A DNA stretch of 21,589 nucleotides, taken from assembly GCA_900555925.1 (NCBI GenBank), contig USMU01000028.1:1-21589 (forward strand), in the 5' to 3' direction. Positions 14,455 to 21,589 of this stretch are shown piece after piece. The DNA comes from an uncultured Clostridium sp. (lineage in GTDB: Bacteria; Bacillota; Clostridia; Christensenellales; Borkfalkiaceae). The translations under genes were made by a program, and so were the position numbers. The stretch's first letter is position 1. Each line of letters opens with the position of its first letter. The notes beneath the pieces were generated by a model. It did no database searches, was not told the origin of the DNA, and saw only the letters and a list, made by a program, of their open reading frames with translations.

Positions 14455-15489
14455 TTATCCGTCGAAGAAATCGACGTTCCCGTAAGTGGTTTCGTAAAGT
14501 CCGTTTTCTATTCCGTGGACGATTTCCGTCACCTTGTCGCAAAGGGGCGTGTCCACGCCGTATTTGTCTCCGCAGCGGCTCACGGCGCCGTCGATGCAAT
14601 CGATTTCGCACTTTCTGCCGCTTTGAACGTCTCTCAGCATCCCCGAACGCAGTTTCGCGTGTTTCTTCATGGCAATCGGAAGCAGAAAAGCCGCACGGCG
14701 TCTCGCAAAAAATCCGCTGCCGCCGAGCAATTTTTCCATATCGTGGCCTTGCAGCTTTTCCAGTTTTACCCCCGCGGCTGCCGCAACCGCAAAACACTCT
14801 CTTAAAATTCCCAATGCGATTCTTTTGGATTTCCTTTTTCGGGCGAGTTCCCCGAACGTTAATCCCGTGAGCACGGAAAGCCCGGAAAAGGCAGCGTTTA
14901 TCGAAAGTTTACTCCATCGGCTGCCGACGAGGTTTTTCGTCCTTTTCACGAAATCGGGATTTTTGACAATCTCTCCGATCGGTCTGAGAAGTTTTTCCAG
15001 CGAATCGAGTTTTTCTCCCCCTCCCGAATAGCTTCCGATTTCCACCGACATCGCTTCGGGCGCGGAAGTAACCTCCACTTTTCCTTCCCCGATAAAATTA
15101 GCGCCCCAGGCCGCGACGGCGCCGTAGGTTTTCTCCGCGCCCAAAACTTCCGCGACCGATTCTTCGGGAAAGCCGTTCTGTGCGGTGCAGACGATTCCTT
15201 CGGTCGAAAGATAATCTTTCAAAAAGGCGGCGATCTGTCGGTTTTCTCTCTGTTTGGTCATCAGAAATACAATGTCGTATTTCCCTTTCATTTCTTCGGG
15301 TAAAAGCGCGCAAACCTGCTGCTTTGTCTCGCGCTCCTCCGTTTTCCAATACAGGCGAGCTCCGTGTTCCTTCATCGCCTCGACATGCGAGCGGTTCCGG
15401 CTGATCAAATCGACGTCCGCCCCCGACCGAGCCAAAAGCGCGCCGAGTACCGTTCCCATCGCGCCCGCACCGTACACAGCAATTCTCAT
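14455..15489 (-). CDS. Ketopantoate reductase family protein (PanE/ApbA-like)
   Basis: 344 residues, at the upper end for the family. It is an NADPH-dependent reductase that in its best-known form makes pantoate for coenzyme A. The nucleotide-binding loop GAGAMG is at 7-12, followed by LMTKQ (77-80; KTNQ-like), AQNGFPEE (103-110), the catalytic-type lysine K194 with N198 in SKLSINAAFSGLSVLTG, and a C-terminal SGRKCEIDCIDG matching the substrate-binding TEID(Y)LNG element. Many PanE-like paralogues act on other 2-keto acids, and no other pantothenate gene is nearby, so I give no symbol. Its start overlaps the stop of the shikimate kinase-like gene by 4 nt (ATGA), implying tight coupling. Confidence 0.9.
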   Translation of the reverse strand: MRIAVYGAGAMGTVLGALLARSGADVDLISRNRSHVEAMKEHGARLYWKTEERETKQQVCALLPEEMKGKYDIVFLMTKQRENRQIAAFLKDYLSTEGIVCTAQNGFPEESVAEVLGAEKTYGAVAAWGANFIGEGKVEVTSAPEAMSVEIGSYSGGGEKLDSLEKLLRPIGEIVKNPDFVKRTKNLVGSRWSKLSINAAFSGLSVLTGLTFGELARKRKSKRIALGILRECFAVAAAAGVKLEKLQGHDMEKLLGGSGFFARRRAAFLLPIAMKKHAKLRSGMLRDVQSGRKCEIDCIDGAVSRCGDKYGVDTPLCDKVTEIVHGIENGLYETTYGNVDFFDG

Positions 15490-15983
15490 GAAACCAAAGC
15501 CTCCAAAATTTCATTGAGGGCCGCGGAAATATCCTTTCCGTCAAGATCGGCGGTCACGTCGGCATATTTCTCGTACAGGGGAGCCCGCTCGTCGTATAAG
15601 TCTTTCAACGTATATCCCTCCCGAATCGCAACCCCGCGCCCCGTCAAATCGGAAAGGCGACGTTCAAGCTCTTCGAGGGAAATTTTCAAATAGACGATCC
15701 GTCCTATTTCTTTGAGATGACGCATCGCTTTTTCGTTATAAATCACGCTCCCGCCCGTTGCGATAACGCACCTGTCTACGCATAATTCGGCATTGATCTT
15801 TCCTTCTATTTCGAGGAAACGATCGATTCCTTCATCCGCGATGATACGGCTCAAAAGCCGTCCTTCGCGCGACTGAATGACCAAATCGCTGTCGACAAAT
15901 CCGTAACCGACCGCCTTTGCCAGCAATACCCCCACGGTGCTCTTTCCGACCGCAGGCATTCCTATCAAAATGATATTATCCAT
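15486..15983 (-). CDS. Shikimate kinase-like P-loop kinase, divergent
   Basis: 165 residues with AAGGGA 5 nt before the ATG. The fold is that of shikimate kinase: Walker A GMPAVGKS at 8-15, DSD at 31-33, GG at 77-78, an arginine in the lid position (R116) and ERAPLYEKYAD with R133, matching the C-terminal arginine of the family. The usual substrate-binding FRxxE motif is FLEIE at 56-60, so the arginine equivalent to R58 of the Mycobacterium enzyme is a leucine. The GGG loop is TGG, and the lid RP is RG. These changes hit the shikimate-binding side more than the ATP side. I recall similar sequences annotated as shikimate kinase in Clostridia. The substrate may be shikimate or something related. 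No other aromatic-pathway gene is in the window. It is co-translated with the PanE-like gene. Confidence 0.82.
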   Translation of the reverse strand: MDNIILIGMPAVGKSTVGVLLAKAVGYGFVDSDLVIQSREGRLLSRIIADEGIDRFLEIEGKINAELCVDRCVIATGGSVIYNEKAMRHLKEIGRIVYLKISLEELERRLSDLTGRGVAIREGYTLKDLYDERAPLYEKYADVTADLDGKDISAALNEILEALVS

Positions 15984-16008
15984 AATAGTCCCTTGAATAT
16001 TGTTTTCC

Positions 16009-16410
16009 CTATTCTCCGAACACCCGTTTCAGCGTTTCTATCATGTCCGCATCGGCAGGAGCCCATTCCTCGGGATTGAGCTCGGACGGCGCAAGCCATG
16101 CATAACTTTCATGCTCGTTGAGGACAAAATCGGACAACATTTCACATTCGTAAACAGAGAGCGTCACGATAAAATCGGGATATTCGAAAGTCGTCGCCGC
16201 AAACAGACCGCCGACTTTCACATCGAGAGAAAGCTCTTCTTTCAGCTCTCGTTTTACGGTATCAGGGACGCTTTCTCCGGGTTCAAGTTTTCCGCCAGGA
16301 AACTCATACTTATGAGCAAGATAGGAATAAGGGCTCTCCCCTCTCTTCGTCGCAAAAATCCGTCCCTTTTCAAATATGAGTCCCGCCGCGACTCTCACGT
16401 GTTTTTTCAT
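16009..16410 (-). CDS. Nudix hydrolase (MutT-like)
   Basis: 133 residues, typical of small MutT-type hydrolases that cleave nucleoside diphosphate derivatives such as 8-oxo-dGTP. The Nudix box runs from G40 to L62: GKLEPGE, seven residues, then RELKEELSL. The acidic metal-binding residues E55, E58 and E59 are present, but the usual glycine near the end is S61. The N-terminal strand VRVAAGLIFEKGRIFATKR and YEFPGGK before the box are typical of the MutT/NudG (CTP pyrophosphohydrolase) group, so either oxidised-nucleotide clean-up or a related activity is possible. A GAGG ribosome site lies about 10 nt before the ATG, just at the stop codon of the peptidase gene, 12 nt away. Confidence 0.92.
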   Translation of the reverse strand: MKKHVRVAAGLIFEKGRIFATKRGESPYSYLAHKYEFPGGKLEPGESVPDTVKRELKEELSLDVKVGGLFAATTFEYPDFIVTLSVYECEMLSDFVLNEHESYAWLAPSELNPEEWAPADADMIETLKRVFGE

Positions 16411-16422
16411 AAATCGTTTTCC

Positions 16423-17460
16423 TCAAAGCCCGAGATAGGCAAACAAAAGATCTATCGTCGCATAAAGCCCTTTGATATGCGTGCGCTCCATGCCGTGAGA
16501 AGCATGTACTCCGGGACCGATCAGTCCGCCTTTGACGTCCGCGCCCGCACTCCACGCCGCTCCGACATCCGATCCGTAATAGGGATAGACGTCCGCCGCA
16601 TAGTCGATTTTTCTTTCTTTTGCAAGCGCAATCAACCGTTCTACCATTTCATAGTCGTAAGGCCCGTGACCGTCCTTGACGCATATCGAAACCTGCGTTT
16701 CTTTACATTCGAGATCCGCTCCGACACACCCCATATCTACCGCCAAAAGTTCTGCGGCGTCTCCGCCGACGGTAGCCGCGCCGTGACCGACCTCTTCATA
16801 GTTGGTAAAATAGAAATCGACATCGCAGGCGGGCGTTTTCCCCTCTTGCTTCATAGCGGCCAATACCGTCAAAAGGCAGGTGCTCCCCGCCTTATCGTCG
16901 AGAAATCTCGATTTGATAAAACCGCTTTCCGTCACCGTGGTTTTTGGATCGAGCGCGATCAGACTTCCCGTGCGGATACCGAGCGACTTTACGTCCGAAG
17001 CGGAATTAACTTCTTCGTCGAGACGTACATACATCGTATTTTCGTTACGTTCCAAAGTTCCCGCGTCTCTATAGACATGACAGGAACAGGAATCGGATAA
17101 AAATGTACCCGTATACACTCTTCCCCCGTCCGCATAAATGCGGCAATATTCCCCGTCAAAAGTAGGAAGAACGGGACCACCCAAACGGGTAAATCGGATT
17201 TTTCCGTCGGCTGAAATGCTTCGGACGAGGGCTCCCAACGTATCGACGTGCGCGGATACGGCAACCTTTTTCTTCCTATCGTTACCGGGAACGGAAACTT
17301 TTATCAGCCGCTTATTCGATTCTTTCGCCGCATAGCCGAGCGACGAAAGTATTTCCGTCAATTTTTGATTGATAGCCGCAGAAAATCCCGTGGGACTATC
17401 TACGGACATAATTTCTTTCAGCGTGGAAAGAATAAAACTCTTATAATTCTCCGCTTTCAT
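16423..17460 (-). CDS. M42 family metallo-aminopeptidase
   Basis: 345 residues, the usual M42 length (glutamyl aminopeptidase/tetrahedral aminopeptidase group; cytoplasmic, often a dodecamer, two metals). Metal and catalytic residues visible: H71 and D73 in SAHVDTLG, D188-D189 in RFLDDKAG, E222-E223 in NYEEVGHG, D242 in AVDMGCVG, and a C-terminal histidine in GVHASHGMERTH (319-328). It probably trims N-terminal residues of peptides; the preferred residue is not readable. The frame stays open 53 codons further upstream, but that stretch is the tRNA-Thr gene and its terminator. The ATG at 17460 has AGGAG 7 nt upstream. It heads the protein-coding part of the block ending at gltX. The only visible promoter is the one before the tRNA, so expression may need read-through of the intervening terminator. 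Confidence 0.95.
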   Translation of the reverse strand: MKAENYKSFILSTLKEIMSVDSPTGFSAAINQKLTEILSSLGYAAKESNKRLIKVSVPGNDRKKKVAVSAHVDTLGALVRSISADGKIRFTRLGGPVLPTFDGEYCRIYADGGRVYTGTFLSDSCSCHVYRDAGTLERNENTMYVRLDEEVNSASDVKSLGIRTGSLIALDPKTTVTESGFIKSRFLDDKAGSTCLLTVLAAMKQEGKTPACDVDFYFTNYEEVGHGAATVGGDAAELLAVDMGCVGADLECKETQVSICVKDGHGPYDYEMVERLIALAKERKIDYAADVYPYYGSDVGAAWSAGADVKGGLIGPGVHASHGMERTHIKGLYATIDLLFAYLGL

Positions 17461-17482
17461 CTGCAAACTCCTTTCAGAAATG

Positions 17483-17514
17483 AAAAAAGGAACGACGTGA
17501 CGACACGTCGCTCC
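17483..17514 (-). terminator. Intrinsic terminator after tRNA-Thr, in the peptidase leader
   Basis: On the minus strand an 11-bp stem (one G-T wobble) joins GGAGCGACGTG (17504-17514) and CACGTCGTTCC (17489-17499) over a TCGT loop, followed by six T (17483-17488). It lies 8 nt after the tRNA CCA end and only about 10 nt before the ribosome site of the peptidase gene. Confidence 0.9.
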
Positions 17515-17522
17515 GCTGATCA

Positions 17523-17598
<76 letters not shown>

Positions 17599-17609
17599 AA
17601 AGGACTTTT

Positions 17610-17653
17610 TCGGGGGCAACGCTCTCTCATATTCGGTACTTGCCTAATCCCGA
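17610..17653 (-). other. Structured leader hairpin upstream of tRNA-Thr
   Basis: In the minus-strand transcript between promoter and tRNA, TCGGG (17649-17653) pairs with CCCGA (17610-17614), and GGCAA (17640-17644) with TTGCC (17615-17619), separated on one side by an ATTA bulge, with a 20-nt loop. The 10 base pairs are all Watson-Crick. A leader of about 64 nt is long for a tRNA transcript. The hairpin may guide 5' processing or regulate, but no T-box motifs are present. Confidence 0.5.
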
Positions 17654-17668
17654 TTGAGTTACTACGTT

Positions 17669-17697
17669 ATTATAGTTAAAAACGCCGTTATTGTCAA
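17669..17697 (-). promoter_or_regulatory. Perfect consensus promoter of tRNA-Thr
   Basis: On the minus strand TTGACA (17692-17697), a 17-nt spacer and TATAAT (17669-17674). This is an exact sigma-A consensus with optimal spacing, as expected for a stable RNA gene. It is also the only clear promoter for the downstream peptidase-to-gltX block. Confidence 0.95.
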
Positions 17698-17780
17698 GTC
17701 GAAAAAGGGTATTTTTTGAAAATTCCCGCAAAAATTTTTCCAAAGCCGAATTCCTTCATTTTAAAGAAAATTTTATCAGG

Positions 17781-17808
17781 CGCCACCCGCCATAAAAGGC
17801 GGGTGGCG
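17781..17808 (-). terminator. Terminator-like hairpin after the alpha-galactosidase gene
   Basis: A perfect 11-bp GC-rich stem, CGCCACCCGCC (17781-17791) with GGCGGGTGGCG (17798-17808), over a 6-nt loop, lying 6 nt from the stop codon on the minus strand. The downstream stretch is AT-rich (CTGATAAAATTTTC) but lacks a contiguous T-run, so it may act as an mRNA 3'-end stabiliser as much as a terminator. Confidence 0.65.
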
Positions 17809-17814
17809 AAGAAT

Positions 17815-19962
17815 TTATTTCCGTATAAATTCTATTAAAAGAGAGGAAAAATCCCTATATTCCGGTTCGGCCAAAAAACCTTTATACATCAATTCGTCTC
17901 CATAATATTTTTTACCCGTCTCCGTATCCGTATAGAGAAAATCCGCTTCAAGGTCTTTGAGCCGGATTTCAGGACGCGGCATATTAAAAGACGTCAATGC
18001 TCGGACAACGAGTAAAAGTACATGGCGCTTATCTTTGGAAGTGACTTGCCAAGCCGTCAGACTCCCGTCATACGAAGAACGCAAGACGGAAAAATCCCCT
18101 TTGCGAACGAGCATTTCCAAACGGTGATAACGTTCGATTTGATTTTTTATTTCTCCTTTTTCCGCATTGGAAAGTCGGGCGACATCGAGTTCGTATCCGA
18201 ACGTTCCGAACGTAGCAATATTCGCGCGGGTGGAAAGCGGCGTTATGCGTCCCACCTGATGATTCGGACATATCGTGACATGCGCTCCGATCGTACTGAG
18301 CGGATAACAAAGTGCAGTACCCTCCTGAATTTGAAGTCGTTCGATGGCGTCGGAATCGTCACTTGCCCATATCTGAGGAGAGTAACAGAGCATTCCCGCA
18401 TCAAAACGGCCGCCTCCCCCCGAACAGCCTTCAAATAACACGCGAGGATATTTTTCGGTTATAAATCCGAGAATATCGTAAAGGCCGAGATAGTATCGAT
18501 GGACGAATCCGGGCTCCGGAACTTCGGAAAGCGGGCGGTTCATATCCCATTTAATATAAGAAATATCCGCGGAAGAGAGCAATTTATCGAGGAAGCCTTT
18601 CACAAAAGCAATCACTTCGGGATTTGTGAGATCGAGCACCTGCTGATTTCGGGATAAAGCGGGTTCTCGGCGGGCACAGGAAATTGCAAATTCCGGATTC
18701 TTTTCGGCGAGCTCGCTGCGGGGGCTTATCATTTCCGGTTCTACCCAGATACCGAATTTCATTCCGAGCGCATTGACCTTTTTCGCCAATCCTCCCACCC
18801 CGTCGGGCAATTTTTCCAAATTGGGAGACCAGTCCCCCAAAGAACAGGTATCGTCGTTACGCTTACCGAACCAGCCGTCGTCGAGGACAAACAATTCTAT
18901 CCCCGCCTCTTTCGCATGTTTTGCAATACTCAATAATTTCTGTTCGTCAAAGTCAAAATACGTGCTTTCCCAGCTATTGATCAAGACGGGACGGGGAACG
19001 TCCATGAATCTTTGCGGCAAAATATGTCCGTTGAGAAAATCGTGGTAACAATGCCCTATTCCGTTCAATCCTTCTTCGGAAAAGCTTAAAAGACATTCGG
19101 GCGAAACAAAACTTTCTCCCGGTTGCAGTTCCCAGGCGAAATCCCCGTCGTGGATTCCGCACATTACCCGAATTCTATCGTAAGGGTCCACATTCACCTG
19201 AAAACGGTGATTTCCGCTATACACCAACATGAAGCCCAAAACGTCTCCCTTATTTCTGTCTGCGGACCTGTCGCAAAGCGCTATAAACGGATTGAGATAA
19301 TGACTGCTTTCACCCGTCATACTTCCGATTTCGGAAATTCCCTGACAAAGAGCGCGTCGCTTGATTTTCCGTTCCTCCGCATACGTTCCGCCCAAAAAGA
19401 CAAAATCCGTTTCCGAAGCGGTTTTTCCCGCAATATCCAAAGAACAGGAAAATACCTTTTCCAGCCTGAGCATATCTTTGCCTGCGTTGATAATTTTTAC
19501 GCTGCGCGCGATAATATCGGAATCGTCGAATACAGTATAGGAAAGTTCGAGCTCAACCCCGTATGCCTCGTCGGACAATACGACAATGAGAGTCTGACTG
19601 TTTGCACCGTTGGCTTTGGAAGAAGGGAGTCCGGGCAAATCGGGTTTTCCTTCCTTAATTTCGTGGCGCTTATATTTGAACGAAAAAATCGCCGTTTTTC
19701 CCTTTTCGGACGCTTTCAAAGCGGGAAGTTTCAAGTCAATATAGCCGAATGTGGGATATTCCTGGCACTCGCCCTCCAAAAATACTTTATCGGAATTGTA
19801 GGTGTAAAAGGAACGATGCCACGCAGGATATGAGGTATAATCGTTCGGTCTCAGTTTTTTTCCAAAATAGTGGTGTAAAAGATATCCCGCTTTGTGAATC
19901 CGAAGAATATACGAGATATTTTTGCCTTGTAAATGGAGATATTCTCCCTGTTCGATAATCAT
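17815..19962 (-). CDS. GH36 alpha-galactosidase
   Basis: 715 residues, the usual length for the bacterial GH36 alpha-galactosidase family, which releases galactose from melibiose, raffinose and similar sugars. An N-terminal beta-sandwich (about 1-320) precedes the catalytic barrel. Motifs in order: NSWESTYFDF, LDDGWFGKRNDD, GIWVEPEMISPRSEL, YIKWDMNRPLSE with the nucleophile D473, the family segment EGCSGGGGRFDAGML, and WASDDSDAIERLQ (about 532-544), which holds the acid/base aspartate. No signal peptide is seen, so it is probably cytoplasmic. The ATG at 19962 has GGAGGG 8 nt upstream; the in-frame ATG 13 codons further upstream lies inside a hairpin and lacks such a site. No sugar transporter or regulator is adjacent, and no clear promoter was found, so regulation is not readable. 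Confidence 0.95.
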   Translation of the reverse strand: MIIEQGEYLHLQGKNISYILRIHKAGYLLHHYFGKKLRPNDYTSYPAWHRSFYTYNSDKVFLEGECQEYPTFGYIDLKLPALKASEKGKTAIFSFKYKRHEIKEGKPDLPGLPSSKANGANSQTLIVVLSDEAYGVELELSYTVFDDSDIIARSVKIINAGKDMLRLEKVFSCSLDIAGKTASETDFVFLGGTYAEERKIKRRALCQGISEIGSMTGESSHYLNPFIALCDRSADRNKGDVLGFMLVYSGNHRFQVNVDPYDRIRVMCGIHDGDFAWELQPGESFVSPECLLSFSEEGLNGIGHCYHDFLNGHILPQRFMDVPRPVLINSWESTYFDFDEQKLLSIAKHAKEAGIELFVLDDGWFGKRNDDTCSLGDWSPNLEKLPDGVGGLAKKVNALGMKFGIWVEPEMISPRSELAEKNPEFAISCARREPALSRNQQVLDLTNPEVIAFVKGFLDKLLSSADISYIKWDMNRPLSEVPEPGFVHRYYLGLYDILGFITEKYPRVLFEGCSGGGGRFDAGMLCYSPQIWASDDSDAIERLQIQEGTALCYPLSTIGAHVTICPNHQVGRITPLSTRANIATFGTFGYELDVARLSNAEKGEIKNQIERYHRLEMLVRKGDFSVLRSSYDGSLTAWQVTSKDKRHVLLLVVRALTSFNMPRPEIRLKDLEADFLYTDTETGKKYYGDELMYKGFLAEPEYRDFSSLLIEFIRK

Positions 19963-19984
19963 GCTATTTTCCCTCCGATAGGTA

Positions 19985-20034
19985 AAATTCCCTTTCCGCA
20001 TGCTCTTTTCTCTGCATTTACGGAAAGGGAATTT
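19985..20034 (-). terminator. Long hairpin between rny and the alpha-galactosidase gene
   Basis: A perfect 14-bp inverted repeat: AAATTCCCTTTCCG (19985-19998) and CGGAAAGGGAATTT (20021-20034), with a further ATGC/GCAT pairing possible in the 22-nt loop. It lies 43 nt after the rny stop. On the minus strand only four T end the stem before ACC, so it is a probable but not classic terminator for rny. An operator or mRNA-stability role is possible. Confidence 0.55.
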
Positions 20035-20077
20035 CTACATATTTCTGTTTCCTTTTTAATGATTTCAGCTATTTTTG

Positions 20078-21589
20078 TTACTTTGCATATTCCACGCTGC
20101 GGAATTCGCGAATGACGTTCACTTTGATTTGTCCCGGATATTCGAGCTCGGTTTCAATCTTTTTCGCAATATCTTTTGCAAGGAAAAGCGCCTGAGCGTC
20201 ATCTACCTGTTCGGGCTTGACCATGACGCGAATTTCTCTTCCCGCTTGAATTGCATAACTCTTTTCCACGCCCGCAAAGCCGGAGGCGATTTCTTCGAGT
20301 TTTTCGAGTCTCTTGACGTAATTGGTACCCGTCTCCCTTCTGGCCCCGGGACGAGCTCCGGAAATCGCGTCGGCTGCCTGAATGAGAACTGCTTCTATCG
20401 TCTTAGGCTCCACATCGCCGTGATGCGCCATAATGGCGTTGACGATATTCGCATTTTCCTTGTATTTCTTGGCGAGATCCGCGCCGATTTGGATATGCGT
20501 GCCTTCCTGCTCCTGATCGACCGCTTTTCCGATATCGTGAAGAAGTCCCGCACGTTTGGCAAAATTGACGTCGAGGCCGAGTTCTGCGGCCATCTGACCG
20601 GCCAAAGTAGCCACCTCCATGGAATGTTTATAGACATTTTGACCATAGCTGGTTCTGAATTTCAAACGGCCGATGAGCTTGATCAGTTCGGGATGGAGCC
20701 CGAAAATTCCCTGCTCGAACACGGCGGCTTCTCCCGCTTCTTTAATTTGCAGATCAATTTCCTTAGAGACCTTTTCCACCGTCTCTTCGATTCTCGCGGG
20801 ATGGATTCTGCCGTCGGCAATCAGCCGTTCCAACGAAATTTTTGCGATTTCTCTGCGCACGGGGTCAAATCCGGAAAGAATGACGACCTCGGGCGTATCG
20901 TCGATAATGAGTTCTATACCCGTAGCGTTTTCGAGCGCACGGATATTTCTCCCCTCTCGGCCGATAATGCGCGCTTTCATATCATCGTTGGGAAGCGGAA
21001 CGACGGAGACCGTCAATTCCGAAGCCTGATCCGCCGCACATTTCTGAATAGCCAGCGCGATGATTTTCTTTGCGTTGATGTCCGCCTCGTCCTTGGCCTG
21101 CTGTTCCATATTGCGCACCTGCACGGCGACGTCATGGCGGGTAGAATCGAGGATTTCCTCTGTCAAAAGGCGCTTGGCTTCCTCGCGGGTGAGCTGTGCG
21201 ACCTTTTCGAGTTCCTGCACCATAAGCTCATGCTGGGAACTGATTTTTTCCTGTAATTTCTGAATCTCTTCTTCCTGTTTAAGAAGGTTGCTTTTCTGCT
21301 GTTCCAAAGCCTCAGTCTTTTTATCGAGTGCGTCCTCTTTCTGCGTGATGCGCTGTTCCATTTTCTGGATTTCGGCCTTCTTTTCTTTGGTTTCGCGTTC
21401 AAACTCGTTTCTTAATTTTAAGTCCTGTTCCTTTGCTTCGAGCAGCGCTTCTTTCAAAGCCCGCCTGCTTTCCGCCTGCGCATCGGCCTTGATCTGGCCC
21501 GCCTCCGCCTCTGCATCGCCGATAATCTTGCGGACGCGTTCGCCCGCTTCGCCGACTTTCTTTTCGGTATTTTTCTTATAGATTGTATA
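20078..21589 (-). CDS. rny: Ribonuclease Y (N-terminus beyond the window)
   Basis: 503 residues are visible and the frame is open to the right edge. Compared with the roughly 520-residue family, only the N-terminal membrane anchor and start are missing. RNase Y is the membrane-bound endoribonuclease that starts mRNA turnover in many Firmicutes. The visible part begins in the long coiled coil (about the first 170 residues, Lys/Glu/Gln-rich), then a KH domain with [20 protein letters not shown], and an HD domain with [13 protein letters not shown] and [13 protein letters not shown], whose H-D pair binds metal. The end [12 protein letters not shown] matches the family C-terminus. It is read from an upstream promoter outside the window. 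An internal TTG at 21457 is not a plausible start because homology continues through it. Confidence 0.97.
   Translation of the reverse strand, partial: YTIYKKNTEKKVGEAGERVRKIIGDAEAEAGQIKADAQAESRRALKEALLEAKEQDLKLRNEFERETKEKKAEIQKMEQRITQKEDALDKKTEALEQQKSNLLKQEEEIQKLQEKISSQHELMVQELEKVAQLTREEAKRLLTEEILDSTRHDVAVQVRNMEQQAKDEADINAKKIIALAIQKCAADQASELTVSVVPLPNDDMKARIIGREGRNIRALENATGIELIIDDTPEVVILSGFDPVRREIAKISLERLIADGRIHPARIEETVEKVSKEIDLQIKEAGEAAVFEQGIFGLHPELIKLIGRLKFRTSYGQNVYKHSMEVATLAGQMAAELGLDVNFAKRAGLLHDIGKAVDQEQEGTHIQIGADLAKKYKENANIVNAIMAHHGDVEPKTIEAVLIQAADAISGARPGARRETGTNYVKRLEKLEEIASGFAGVEKSYAIQAGREIRVMVKPEQVDDAQALFLAKDIAKKIETELEYPGQIKVNVIREFRSVEYAK

Noticed and set aside
14447..14797. Possible N-terminal extension of the DUF445 protein by about 117 residues
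   Set aside because: It overlaps the PanE-like gene in another frame, gives an Arg-rich low-complexity translation, and the family begins at the ATG at 14446.
16000..17100. 366-codon plus-strand open frame opposite the Nudix and peptidase genes
   Set aside because: It spans two well-supported genes and their junction on the other strand, has no ribosome site, and shows no protein-like pattern.
17599..17668. T-box leader for the block containing gltX
   Set aside because: No conserved T-box antiterminator sequence or specifier loop is visible in the leader before the tRNA, and none directly precedes gltX.
20075..21256. 393-codon plus-strand open frame opposite rny
   Set aside because: Antisense shadow of a long conserved gene; codon bias of the real gene keeps the opposite frame open. 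The translation is Phe/Arg-rich and unlike a protein family.

Overview
The window looks like a chromosomal segment of a spore-forming, low-to-mid GC Firmicute, probably Clostridia. The evidence is a full-length spoIVA, an RNase Y gene (rny), a lysine riboswitch (L-box), AGGAG-type ribosome binding sites on nearly every gene, and vegetative promoters with TTGACA/TATAAT-like boxes. A Christensenellales-like lineage is possible but is only an impression. No phage, transposon, plasmid or CRISPR element is visible, and all genes read like resident core genome. Everything except asd-dapA-dapB lies on the minus strand.

Layout from left to right. (1) 1-605: 5' part of an uncharacterised coiled-coil protein running off the left edge. 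(2) 606-1137: no credible protein gene, but two promoters, a terminator-like hairpin and a strongly foldable stretch that together look like a ~180-nt non-coding RNA gene with 6S-like architecture. (3) 1138-2849: a 56-residue small protein gene and spoIVA, each with a candidate sporulation-sigma promoter. (4) 2994-7202: a block of SAM methyltransferase, hslO (Hsp33), a TPR protein and a HEAT-like protein, ending at a clear terminator. (5) 7260-8555: a multi-pass membrane protein with its own promoter. (6) 8679-11778, plus strand: promoter, lysine riboswitch, intrinsic terminator, then asd, dapA and dapB, the aspartate-to-lysine/diaminopimelate branch under lysine feedback. (7) 11819-11855: a bidirectional terminator. 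(8) 11882-17698, minus strand: a perfect consensus promoter, a structured leader, tRNA-Thr(GGU), a terminator, then an M42 peptidase, a Nudix hydrolase, a shikimate kinase-like protein, a ketopantoate reductase-family protein, a DUF445 membrane protein and gltX. (9) 17815-19962: a GH36 alpha-galactosidase. (10) 20078-21589: rny, cut by the right edge before its N-terminal membrane anchor.

Most of the window is ordinary housekeeping. The items most worth a second look are the candidate structured RNA at about 740-923, the small gene next to spoIVA with a sigma-G-like promoter, the spoIVA promoter nested inside the upstream gene's terminator, the shikimate kinase-like protein that lacks the usual substrate-binding arginine, and the tRNA-terminator-peptidase arrangement. 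I see no convincing entirely new multi-gene system.
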